Shown: piece by piece, positions 1 to 10,688 of the stretch | Layout of the letters: every line of letters begins with the position of its first letter | How positions within the stretch are numbered: the stretch's first letter is position 1 | DNA from: Zavarzinia compransoris | GTDB taxonomy: Bacteria > Pseudomonadota > Alphaproteobacteria > Zavarziniales > Zavarziniaceae | DNA length: 64,000 nt | Direction: 5' to 3' | Assembly: GCF_003173055.1 (NCBI RefSeq) | Contig: NZ_QGLF01000007.1 | Location: forward strand, 123,328-187,327 | Made by a program: the position numbers and the translations under genes | The notes under the pieces: model-generated | The model's database searches: none | Seen by the model: only the letters and a program-made list of their open reading frames with translations | Told to the model about the DNA's origin: nothing

Positions 1-205
1 GGACGCCCTTGGCGATCTCTATCTCGCCGGGGCCCCGATCATCGGCCGCTTCACCGGCTTCAAGTCGGGCCATGCGCTGAACAACCGGCTGCTGCACATG
101 CTGTTCGCCGACCGTACCGCCTGGACCTATGTCGCCGCGGTCGAGGATGTGGAGCCCCAGGCCGGCGCCACCTGGACGGAAGCGAGCGTCGCCGCCCCGT
201 TCTGA
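1..205 (+). CDS. lpxC: UDP-3-O-acyl-N-acetylglucosamine deacetylase, C-terminal end (partial)
   Basis: Only the last 67 residues are in the window, read from base 2 to the TGA at 203-205. The segment begins [10 protein letters not shown] and contains KSGHALNN, the conserved C-terminal LpxC stretch; the His of GHALNN (codon 71-73) corresponds to the catalytic general acid of the family. LpxC is the zinc-dependent cytoplasmic enzyme for the committed step of lipid A synthesis, removing acetate from UDP-3-O-acyl-GlcNAc. The order lpxC - bamD - recN - ligA is usual downstream of the division genes in alphaproteobacteria, so ftsZ probably lies just to the left. The 5' part is cut by the window edge. 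Confidence 0.95.
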   Translation, partial: DALGDLYLAGAPIIGRFTGFKSGHALNNRLLHMLFADRTAWTYVAAVEDVEPQAGATWTEASVAAPF

Positions 206-233
206 CCGATATCGTTTTCGATGGCAAAACCGG

Positions 234-270
234 CGGGCCGCCTTGAAAAGGGCGGCCCGTCCCGTTTCCG
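234..270 (+). terminator. Probable terminator after lpxC
   Basis: A perfect 9-bp inverted repeat (234-242 with 251-259, all G/C) encloses an 8-base loop 29 bases after the lpxC stop. The following sequence is only moderately T-rich, so termination may be partial and bamD could receive some read-through. The remainder of 206-420 holds no gene that I can support. Confidence 0.6.
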
Positions 271-420
271 GTTCTTCCCTTTTTGGGGCCCGGCGGGGCG
301 GGCCGCGTATCGAGGTTGGCGTACCGCGATCCCTGGTGTAGCGTGTCGCGCACCTGAGGGACGGCGCCTGGTCGGCATCGGCCCGATTCTGGTTTTGGTC
401 TGCTGGAGGCAGTGACGGTC

Positions 421-1257
421 GTGTCGCCCATTGGTACCTTAGCGCGCCTACGTTTCGCGGCCCTGGCCGTCGTCGTCGCCTCGCTCGCCGCCTGTTCGAG
501 CAGCGCCCCCGAACCCTATGTCGAGCGCCCGGTCGAGCCGCTGTACAACGAGGCGGCGGACGCCCTCTCGCGCGAGCGCTATAACCGTGCCGCCGATCTC
601 TTCCTCGAAGTCGAGCGCCAGCACCCCTATTCGATCTGGGCGACCAAGGCCCAGCTGATGGCCGCCTATTCCTATTACCAGGCGGAGAAATACCCCGAGG
701 CGATCGATACCGCCCAGCGCTTCATCCAGCTCCACCCCGGCAACAAGGACACGGGCTACGCCTATTACCTCGTCGCCATCTGCTATTACGAGCAGATCGT
801 GGACGTGGGCCGCGACCAGAAGAGCACGGAACAGGCGCTGAGCGCGCTCTCGGAAGTGGTCCGCCGCTTCCCCGACAGCGATTACGCCCGCGACGCCCGC
901 CTGAAGCTGGACCTGACCCGCGACCACCTCGCCGGCAAGGAAATGGAAGTCGGGCGCTATTACCAGAAGCGGAAGCAATATCTGGCCGCGATCAACCGCT
1001 ACCGCACGGTGATCGAGAAGTACCAGACCACGACCCATGTGCCGGAATCCCTGCACCGCCTGGTCGAATCCTACATGGCGCTCGGTCTCAATCCCGAGGC
1101 GCAGGCGGCGGCGGCGGTGCTCGGCTACAATTACCCGGGCAGCGCCTGGTATCAGGATTCCTACGCCCTGCTGACCGACGCCAACCTGCGGCCCCTGACC
1201 GACGATCGTTCCTGGATCACCCGGGCGTTCGACAGCACGCTCGACACTTTGTTCTGA
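421..1257 (+). CDS. bamD: Outer membrane protein assembly factor BamD (lipoprotein)
   Basis: BamD is the essential lipoprotein of the beta-barrel assembly machinery; it sits on the periplasmic face of the outer membrane and helps deliver substrates to BamA. The product (278 aa from GTG 421) has a hydrophobic signal ending in the lipobox LAAC, then TPR helices with the family segments LYNEAADAL, FLEVERQHPYS and YQAEKYPEAI. Length is normal for alphaproteobacterial BamD. The GTG at 412 is also in frame, but the GGAGG at 405-409 lies only 2 bases before it and 11 before the GTG at 421, so 421 is preferred; neither spacing is ideal. It precedes recN by a short gap. Confidence 0.93.
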   Translation: MSPIGTLARLRFAALAVVVASLAACSSSAPEPYVERPVEPLYNEAADALSRERYNRAADLFLEVERQHPYSIWATKAQLMAAYSYYQAEKYPEAIDTAQRFIQLHPGNKDTGYAYYLVAICYYEQIVDVGRDQKSTEQALSALSEVVRRFPDSDYARDARLKLDLTRDHLAGKEMEVGRYYQKRKQYLAAINRYRTVIEKYQTTTHVPESLHRLVESYMALGLNPEAQAAAAVLGYNYPGSAWYQDSYALLTDANLRPLTDDRSWITRAFDSTLDTLF

Positions 1258-1270
1258 CCGACCGGGGAGA

Positions 1271-1290
1271 GGCGGGCCGACCGGCCCGCC
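1271..1290 (+). other. GC hairpin between bamD and recN
   Basis: GGCGGGCC (1271-1278) and GGCCCGCC (1283-1290) form a perfect 8-bp stem with a 4-base loop. It lies 13 bases after the bamD stop and 10 bases before the recN ATG, so it occupies the place where a ribosome binding site would be. No T run follows, so attenuation or limitation of recN translation is as likely as termination. Confidence 0.45.
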
Positions 1291-1300
1291 CTTGTGTGGC

Positions 1301-5043
<3,743 letters not shown>

Positions 5044-5050
5044 CGTGGCC

Positions 5051-5096
5051 GTTTGTCTTTTTCGATTTTGGCTGAATCAGCCAAAATCGGACAAAC
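5051..5096. terminator. Bidirectional terminator between ligA and the convergent monooxygenase gene
   Basis: A perfect 13-bp inverted repeat (5063-5075 with 5077-5089, one central base) is flanked by a second 7-bp pair (5051-5057 with 5090-5096), with five T bases at 5058-5062 bulging between inner and outer stems. ligA ends at 5043 and the opposing gene at 5098, so one symmetric structure can end both transcripts. The single-base centre means the inner stem must open to form a loop in RNA. Confidence 0.75.
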
Positions 5097-5097
5097 T

Positions 5098-6288
5098 CTA
5101 AGCCGTCACATCGAAGCCATAGAGCCAGTCGAAGCGCGACCGCGCGATCCCCGGCAGGACATGGCTGGCCAGCCACACCGGGGCAAGGCGGCGCCATTGT
5201 TCCGCCCGGCCGCGGGCATGGAACAGGCGGCCGTTCTCCATCGCCTGGCGCTGCACCCGGGTGGCGCGATCGATGCGCAGGCGCTCGTAAGCCTTCAGGG
5301 CCGCGACGGGATCGTCGTCGCCGGCAAGGCAACGGGCGAGGACATAGGCATCCTCGAACGCCATGGCCGCGCCCTGGGCCATGAAGGGCAGCATGGGATG
5401 GCAGGCATCGCCCAGCAGGGCGACGCGGCCGTCGGTCCAGCGCTTCAGCCGGTCGCGGCCGAACAGGCCCCAGAGGAATGTGTTCTCGACCGCGCCCAGG
5501 ATTTCCTGCACGGTCTCGTGCCAGCCGGCGAAGGCCTGGCGCAACTCCGCGACGGCGCCCGGCTCGGTCCAGGATTCCCGGTCCCAGCGGGGCCGTTCCT
5601 CGATGGCGACGAAATTGACCAGGGCGCCGCCGCGCAGATAGTAATGAACGAAGTGGCGCCCCGGCCCGGCCCAGACCCCGGCGACCGGCGCCACCTTGGC
5701 CCGGTCCAGCCGCTCGGCGGGGATCGTGCCGCGCCACGCCACCTGTCCGGTGAACCGGGGGCGTTCCGCGCCCAGCATGCGCATGCGGACGGCGGAATGA
5801 ATGCCGTCGGCGCCGATCAGGACGTCGCCCTCGACCTCGCGGCCGGAAATCAGCACGGCCGCCGCCGTGCGCTCGAAAGCGCGATAGGTCAATACCGGGC
5901 TGTCGATCGTGACCGCGATCCCCGCCGCCGTGCAGGCGGTCAGCAGCAGGTCGTGCAGGTCCGCCCGGTGGATCTGGACATAGGGAAAGCCATAGCGTTC
6001 GGCATGGGCGTCGCGCAGCCGGTTGCGGAAATAGGTGAAGCCGCTCCGCCCGTCGCGGATTTCCGCCGTCTCCGGCTCGAAGCCCCGGCGGCGCAATTCG
6101 TCCAGCAGGCCGAGGTGGGCGATCACCCGCGCCGCATTGGCACTGATCTGGATGCCGGCGCCGACCTCGGCCAGTTCCGGGGCGCGCTCCACCACCTCCA
6201 CCTCGAAGCCCTGGCGGGCGAGGCACAATGCGGCGCACAGGCCTCCCAGGCCGGCCCCGGCAATGACGATGCGCTGTTTCCTGCTCAT
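5098..6288 (-). CDS. FAD-dependent monooxygenase (salicylate / 3-hydroxybenzoate hydroxylase-like)
   Basis: A 396-aa class A flavoprotein monooxygenase, which hydroxylates aromatic compounds using NAD(P)H and oxygen. The N-terminus has the Rossmann motif GAGLGG (residues 11-16) followed by VVERAPELAEVGAGIQ; a GADGIHS-type motif lies mid-protein, and GDACHPMLPFMAQGAAMAFEDA-type ribityl-binding sequence near residue 290. These features match salicylate 1-monooxygenase and 3-hydroxybenzoate 6-hydroxylase, but the substrate cannot be assigned. A GGAAGG box precedes the ATG at 6286-6288 on the minus strand. It is separated from the betaine island by the decayed etfB copies and need not share its regulation. 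Confidence 0.85.
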   Translation of the reverse strand: MSRKQRIVIAGAGLGGLCAALCLARQGFEVEVVERAPELAEVGAGIQISANAARVIAHLGLLDELRRRGFEPETAEIRDGRSGFTYFRNRLRDAHAERYGFPYVQIHRADLHDLLLTACTAAGIAVTIDSPVLTYRAFERTAAAVLISGREVEGDVLIGADGIHSAVRMRMLGAERPRFTGQVAWRGTIPAERLDRAKVAPVAGVWAGPGRHFVHYYLRGGALVNFVAIEERPRWDRESWTEPGAVAELRQAFAGWHETVQEILGAVENTFLWGLFGRDRLKRWTDGRVALLGDACHPMLPFMAQGAAMAFEDAYVLARCLAGDDDPVAALKAYERLRIDRATRVQRQAMENGRLFHARGRAEQWRRLAPVWLASHVLPGIARSRFDWLYGFDVTA

Positions 6289-6341
6289 GGCCTTCCCGCT
6301 AGGCGTTACGGGGGCCGATAAAACCATGCGCCCGCGCCGGC

Positions 6342-6603
6342 GTCGATGCGCTGGATCAAGGTTTCGGGCCGCGATCGCCTCTTCTGCCGGCCGCCGGGAT
6401 GGTCTCCACCCGCCGCCGCCGTTCGCTCGCCGCGACGGGCAGGCCGGCGGAGCGCTGGATGGCACATACGACGACCAGCGCCCTGCCGGCTCGCCGTGGG
6501 CCTCGGGGCAGGGCCGGCTCCACGGCTCCGGCCACGACGTCGGCCGGGGTGGCGAGCGGGTGGCCGAGACCAAGCGCTGGAAGAGAGGGCCATGGGCCGG
6601 CGT
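6342..6603 (-). pseudogene. Decayed partial copy A of the etfB-like gene (3' part)
   Basis: In minus-strand translation this stretch carries VEPALPRGPRRAGRALVV followed by a GLPVAASERRRRVETIP-type run, matching VEQALPRGARRRTTLAGPLVV and GLPFAAGARRRGRVETIA of the intact etfB-like gene at 6925-7638. The end sequence GATGCGCTGGATCA with the stop (6356-6358) is also shared. About 100 residues of the gene are internally missing and there is no start of its own. It resembles copy B more than the gene, so it probably arose from B. Confidence 0.65.
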
Positions 6604-6913
6604 CGATGCGCTGGACCAGGGGGCCGACAACAGGCCCCATCGGCGAGTTGGGCGAGGATGGCGGCGGCCGGACCATCGGGCGCCGTTCCCCGCCTCGCGG
6701 TGTCCGGGATGGTCTCCACCCGCCTGTGCTGCCGTTCGCTCGCTGCGACGGGCAGGTCGGCGGAACACCGGATGCATAGACGACCAGCGCCCCGCCGGCG
6801 CGCAGTGGGCCTTCGGGCGGGGCCGGCTCCACGGCTCCCGGCGCGATGTCGGACGAGGTGGAGAGCAGAGGGCCGAGACCCCGTGCCGGAGGAGAGGGCC
6901 ATGGGCCGGGGGC
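6604..6913 (-). pseudogene. Decayed partial copy B of the etfB-like gene (3' part)
   Basis: The equivalent landmark GATGCG occurs at 6345 (copy A), 6605 (copy B) and 6914 (gene), giving tandem units of 260 and 309 bases. Copy B keeps the GAGTTGGGCGAGGATGGCGG segment of the gene's 3' end, which copy A lacks, and the CTCCACGGCTCC and GGTCTCCACCC blocks shared with A. The stop codon position is mutated and frames are broken, so it is not expected to encode protein. Together A and B fill the 636-base gap between 6289 and 6924. Confidence 0.65.
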
Positions 6914-6924
6914 GATGCGCTGGA

Positions 6925-7638
6925 TCAGGGTTTCAATATCAGGCCCCAGGCGGTGAGTTGGGCGAGGATGGCGGCGGCGGCTTCTGTCGCCGGCGGCTGG
7001 ATCAGCAGGCGCCGTTCGCCCGCCGTCGCGGCTGTGATCAGGCGCGGGCGTCGGCGATAGGGGTGTTCTGCCGGCTCCGGCTCGGGCGGCGGGGTGGGCG
7101 GGGAGATGGCGGTGGCAATGGTTTCGACCCGGCCGCGCCGCCGTGCGCCGGCCGCAAACGGCAGGCCGGCGGGGGCGGCGGGATGGATAGTGACGACCAG
7201 CGGGCCCGCCAGGGTGGTGCGCCGCCGCGCGCCGCGGGGCAGGGCCTGTTCCACGGTCCAGGCCGCGCCGTCGCGGGCGATGGCGGTGGCGCCGGCCACC
7301 AGGGGCAGGCCGAGGCGGGCCGCGAGGAGATAGGGCAGTTGACCGCTGTCTTCGCCGCCCTGGGCGCGCTGTCCGGCCAGGATCAGCATGGGGGCGGCGG
7401 CGGCGAGATCGGCGGCCAGGGCCGGCAGGGGATCCGTCCCTGCCGGCAGGTCGAGGCGGCGGACAAGATCGAGGCCATGGCCGAGATAATCGCCGATCGC
7501 CTCGTCCGCCGGCCCGGCATGGAGGCCTATCACCGGGCCGAGGCCGAGGCCGAGACGCACCGCCCTGGTGTCGAGCGGCGAAGGGCAGGGCCGGCCCGAG
7601 ACCGGGTGCAGGGCGCGGGACAGCAGGGCGACGATCAT
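6925..7638 (-). CDS. Electron transfer flavoprotein beta subunit-like protein (dimethylglycine catabolism)
   Basis: A 237-aa EtfB-type protein. With the alpha subunit it should carry electrons from the dimethylglycine demethylase to the respiratory chain. Recognisable EtfB features are GHGLDLVRRLD-type and ILAGQRAQGGEDSGQLPYLLAARLGLP-type segments, the latter containing the adenine-nucleotide-binding loop. The sequence after about residue 140 is Arg/Pro-rich and diverged from housekeeping EtfB. The ATG at 7636-7638 overlaps the alpha-subunit stop (ATGA), so the pair is coupled. The 3' end of this gene is the source of the decayed copies A and B downstream. Assignment to DgcAB rests on gene order. 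Confidence 0.82.
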   Translation of the reverse strand: MIVALLSRALHPVSGRPCPSPLDTRAVRLGLGLGPVIGLHAGPADEAIGDYLGHGLDLVRRLDLPAGTDPLPALAADLAAAAPMLILAGQRAQGGEDSGQLPYLLAARLGLPLVAGATAIARDGAAWTVEQALPRGARRRTTLAGPLVVTIHPAAPAGLPFAAGARRRGRVETIATAISPPTPPPEPEPAEHPYRRRPRLITAATAGERRLLIQPPATEAAAAILAQLTAWGLILKP

Positions 7639-8801
7639 GGCCGGCCCCGCCCGCGCAGCAGGTCCAGCAGGGCCGGCATCACGGCCTGCGCGTCGGCGAC
7701 GATGGCAAGATCGGCGCGCTCGATCATGGCGGCGTGAAGATCGGTGTTCACCGCGATCACATGCTCGGCCGCGGTGAGGCCTTGAAGATGCTGGGGCGCC
7801 CCGGCGATCCCGAACGCGACATAGCAGGTCGCGGACAGGACCGTGCCCGACGCCCCGACCTGGGCCGCCCGCGGCATCAGGCCGGCATCGCAGACCATGC
7901 GGCTGGCCCCCGGTGTCGCCCCAAGGGCCGCGGCAAGCGCCCGGAAGGCGGCGAAATCGCTGACGCCGTTGCCGGCGGCGATGACGAAGGCCGCCTCGCC
8001 CAGCGGCACGCGGGCCGGGTCGGCGGGCAGCGGCGTGACCCGGGCGATGGCGGCGGGCGGCACCGGGGCCGGAGCGTCCAGGACCAGCGTTTCATGCGCC
8101 GTGCCGCGCCAGGGGGCGACGCAGTCCGCCTGGATCGCGAGCAGGCGGGGCGGGGCCAGCCGCTGTTCCGCCCGCCGGCCCCGGGCCGGGCGGCAGGCCT
8201 CGGTCGCCGTCAGCCGTTCGATGTCGGAACAAAGGGCCTCGCCGGTCAGGGCGGCGACGCGGCGGGCCAGGTCTCCGCCGTCCGGCGTTTCCGGAAAGAC
8301 GGCGTGGCGGGCGGCGAGAAAGGCGAGGGCGGCCGCTACCTGGGCCGCCTGGGCGGCGGGATCGTCGCCCGGCGGGGCCCAGGGCAGCAGGCGATCCGCC
8401 CCCAGCGGGCCGAGGCCGGCCGGATCGAACGGGCCGAGGACGGCGACGGCCCCCTCCGCCCCGGCCAGGAGGCGGGCGGCGCCCAGCACCTGCCGGTCGT
8501 GGCCGGTCGGGCGGCCGGCCTCGCCGTCGAGAACCGCCAGGATCATATGGCTGGGCCGCTCGATCCGGCGCGGGCGCGGCGCGGCGGCGGGTTCGGGGTC
8601 GGCCGGGACCGGGGCCGTGCCGGTCGCCCCCCGCGCCAGCCGTGGGCGGGGTGTGATGCGCAAGGTTTCCGCCGCCCGTTCCGCTCGGGGGTCGCGGCGG
8701 CGCCGGCCGCGTGCCGGGGCGGCCTCGATCGTGAAGCGCGGGCGCGTGCCGCCGGCCCTGCGGCGGGCGTCCCGTTCGGCGAAGGGATCGCGCCTTTTCA
8801 T
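7635..8801 (-). CDS. Electron transfer flavoprotein alpha subunit-like protein (dimethylglycine catabolism)
   Basis: A 388-aa EtfA-family protein. The C-terminal FAD domain (about residues 260-385) is clear: AGNGVSDF, LGATPGASRMVCDAGLMP, QVGASGTVLSA and the final VAINTD-type segment, here AEHVIAVNTDLHAAM. The N-terminal 80 residues are an Arg/Pro-rich extension not found in housekeeping EtfA of about 310 aa, but ETF alpha proteins linked to dgcAB tend to be long. The gene overlaps dgcB at its start and the beta subunit at its end (both ATGA). Role: dimethylglycine demethylase electron acceptor, inferred from the operon. Confidence 0.85.
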   Translation of the reverse strand: MKRRDPFAERDARRRAGGTRPRFTIEAAPARGRRRRDPRAERAAETLRITPRPRLARGATGTAPVPADPEPAAAPRPRRIERPSHMILAVLDGEAGRPTGHDRQVLGAARLLAGAEGAVAVLGPFDPAGLGPLGADRLLPWAPPGDDPAAQAAQVAAALAFLAARHAVFPETPDGGDLARRVAALTGEALCSDIERLTATEACRPARGRRAEQRLAPPRLLAIQADCVAPWRGTAHETLVLDAPAPVPPAAIARVTPLPADPARVPLGEAAFVIAAGNGVSDFAAFRALAAALGATPGASRMVCDAGLMPRAAQVGASGTVLSATCYVAFGIAGAPQHLQGLTAAEHVIAVNTDLHAAMIERADLAIVADAQAVMPALLDLLRGRGRP

Positions 8802-10684
8802 GCCGCGCCCTTCAGGGGCTCGGCCGCCAGCGCCGCCAGGGCAAGCTCGGCAAGGTCGCGCACCGCGGGGCGGGGGGCGGCGACGCCTTCCAGCATATTG
8901 GCGCAGCCGGGGCAGGCGACGGCGACCATGGGGGTGCCGGTCGCCGCGGCATCGGCCATGCGCATGTCGGGAATCCGGCGCGTCCCCGGCGTATCCGCCA
9001 GGGGGGCGCCGCCGCCGCCGCCGCAGCAGCGCGATCCCGGGCCATGGCGCTCCATCTCGACAAGGCGGAGGCCGAGGGCGGCGAGCAGCCGGCGCGGCGC
9101 GGCGAATTCCCCGTTGTAACGGCCAAGATAGCAGGGATCGTGATAGGTCGCCTGTCCGGCGACGGGGGCAAGCGGCAGGCGCCCGCCGGCGACCAACTCG
9201 TCCAGCAGGCTGCTGTGGTGCTGGACGGTGAAATGCCCGCCGAAGGCCGGATATTCATTGCGGATGACATGCAGGGCATGGGGATCGGCGGTGACGAGGC
9301 GGCGGAAGCGGACGGCGTTCAGCGCGGCGATATTCTCCCGCGCGAGGCGCTGGAACGTCGCCTCGTCGCCCAGCCTTCGGGCGAGATCGCCGCAATCCCG
9401 CTCCGCCTCGCCGAGGATGGCGAAATCGATCCCGGCCCGGCGCATCAGGGTGACCAGCGCCCGCAACACCCGGCCGTGGCGGAGGTCGAAGGCGCCTTCG
9501 CCCAGCCACAGCAGGACATCGACCTCGCGGGGGCCCGCCAGGGGCAGGTCCAGGCCGGCGGCGAAGTCGAGCCTGGCCGCCAGCGGGCGCCCGCCCGGCT
9601 CGTCGGCGAGGCGAAGGTCGGACAGGGGCTGCACCGCCTTGTCGGGCACGCGGCCGGCCTCCAGCACCTCGAAGCGGCGCAGGTCGACGATGGCATCGAC
9701 ATGCTCGATCATCATCGGGCAGGCCTCGACGCAGGCCCGGCAGGTGGTGCAGGACCACAGGGTTTCCGGCGCCAGCACATGGCCGATCACCGGCACCGCG
9801 GGGCCGCAGCGGCCGTCGATGGCGGGCGCGCCCGGATGGGGGCTGCCGGCATAGGCGGCAAGGTCGCCCGCCGGGTCCATGGCGGCGGCGAGATCCTGGA
9901 CCAGGCGCTTGGGGTTCAGGGGTTGGCCGGCGGCGAAGGCGGGGCAGGCGTCCTCGCAAGCGCCGCATTGAACGCAGGCATCGAAGGACAGCAGGCGGTT
10001 CCAGGCGAAATCCCCGGCCGATGCCGTGCCCAGCTTCGGCGCCTCGAGGTCCAGCGGCCGCAGGGCGGTATCGCGCCCGCCGGCGAAACGGGCGGGCCGG
10101 GGATGGGCGGCCAGATGCAGGGCGCCGGCAAGGGCATGGCGCAACGGCCCGCGTTCCGCCTGCGCGGCCAGCCCGAACAGGCCGAACAGGGCCGGCGCCA
10201 GGGCCAGGGCCCCGGGCAGGCCGCTGCCCAGGGCGCCGTCGACGGCAACCCCCAGCGTCCCCCCGGCATAGGCGAGCAGCAGCAGGGGCAGCAGGGTGAA
10301 GCGCCCGGCGGAAAGACTGGCCGGCGCCACCGGCCGGCGCCGGGCCCGGACGGCCCAGGCCCCGGCGATCATCACGACGAAGGCGAGGGCGACCAGGGCC
10401 CAATAGGCCGGCACGCGCAGCCCCGGCACGATGCCGAGCGCGAGCAGGGCCGATCCCGCCACGAAGCCGCCGGCGACCAGGGCATGCATGCGCGCCGCCG
10501 CCGGCTTCCGCGCCACGAGCCGATGGACATCGACCAGATAGCGCCGGGGCAAGGCCGCCAAGCCGCGCCGCCAGTCGATGGGCGCTGGGCGTCCCGCCCG
10601 CCACAGCCGGGCGCGGCGACTGAGGCCGATGCCGGCGACCATCGCCGCCAGCCACAGGCCGATGACGAGGATCAGGCCGGCCAT
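8798..10684 (-). CDS. dgcB: Dimethylglycine demethylase iron-sulfur subunit DgcB
   Basis: A 628-aa membrane-associated iron-sulfur protein, partner of DgcA in oxidative demethylation of dimethylglycine to sarcosine. The first 215 residues contain several hydrophobic segments (DUF3483-like), then two [4Fe-4S] motifs CVQCGACEDACP (about residue 237) and CTTCRACVEACP (about 312), and a heterodisulfide-reductase-type C-terminus with CYLGRYN, CCGGGGG and CPGCANML. The start MAGLILVIGLWL (ATG 10682-10684) is placed 4 bases after the dgcA stop; an upstream in-frame extension lies inside dgcA and is rejected. The stop overlaps the etfA-like ATG. Confidence 0.9.
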   Translation of the reverse strand: MAGLILVIGLWLAAMVAGIGLSRRARLWRAGRPAPIDWRRGLAALPRRYLVDVHRLVARKPAAARMHALVAGGFVAGSALLALGIVPGLRVPAYWALVALAFVVMIAGAWAVRARRRPVAPASLSAGRFTLLPLLLLAYAGGTLGVAVDGALGSGLPGALALAPALFGLFGLAAQAERGPLRHALAGALHLAAHPRPARFAGGRDTALRPLDLEAPKLGTASAGDFAWNRLLSFDACVQCGACEDACPAFAAGQPLNPKRLVQDLAAAMDPAGDLAAYAGSPHPGAPAIDGRCGPAVPVIGHVLAPETLWSCTTCRACVEACPMMIEHVDAIVDLRRFEVLEAGRVPDKAVQPLSDLRLADEPGGRPLAARLDFAAGLDLPLAGPREVDVLLWLGEGAFDLRHGRVLRALVTLMRRAGIDFAILGEAERDCGDLARRLGDEATFQRLARENIAALNAVRFRRLVTADPHALHVIRNEYPAFGGHFTVQHHSSLLDELVAGGRLPLAPVAGQATYHDPCYLGRYNGEFAAPRRLLAALGLRLVEMERHGPGSRCCGGGGGAPLADTPGTRRIPDMRMADAAATGTPMVAVACPGCANMLEGVAAPRPAVRDLAELALAALAAEPLKGAA

Positions 10685-10688
10685 GGCC

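Noticed and set aside
6035..7737. Overlapping plus-strand open frames across the etfB copies
   Set aside because: The translations are Arg/Pro-rich and change frame along the repeats; the minus-strand comparison with etfB explains the sequence.
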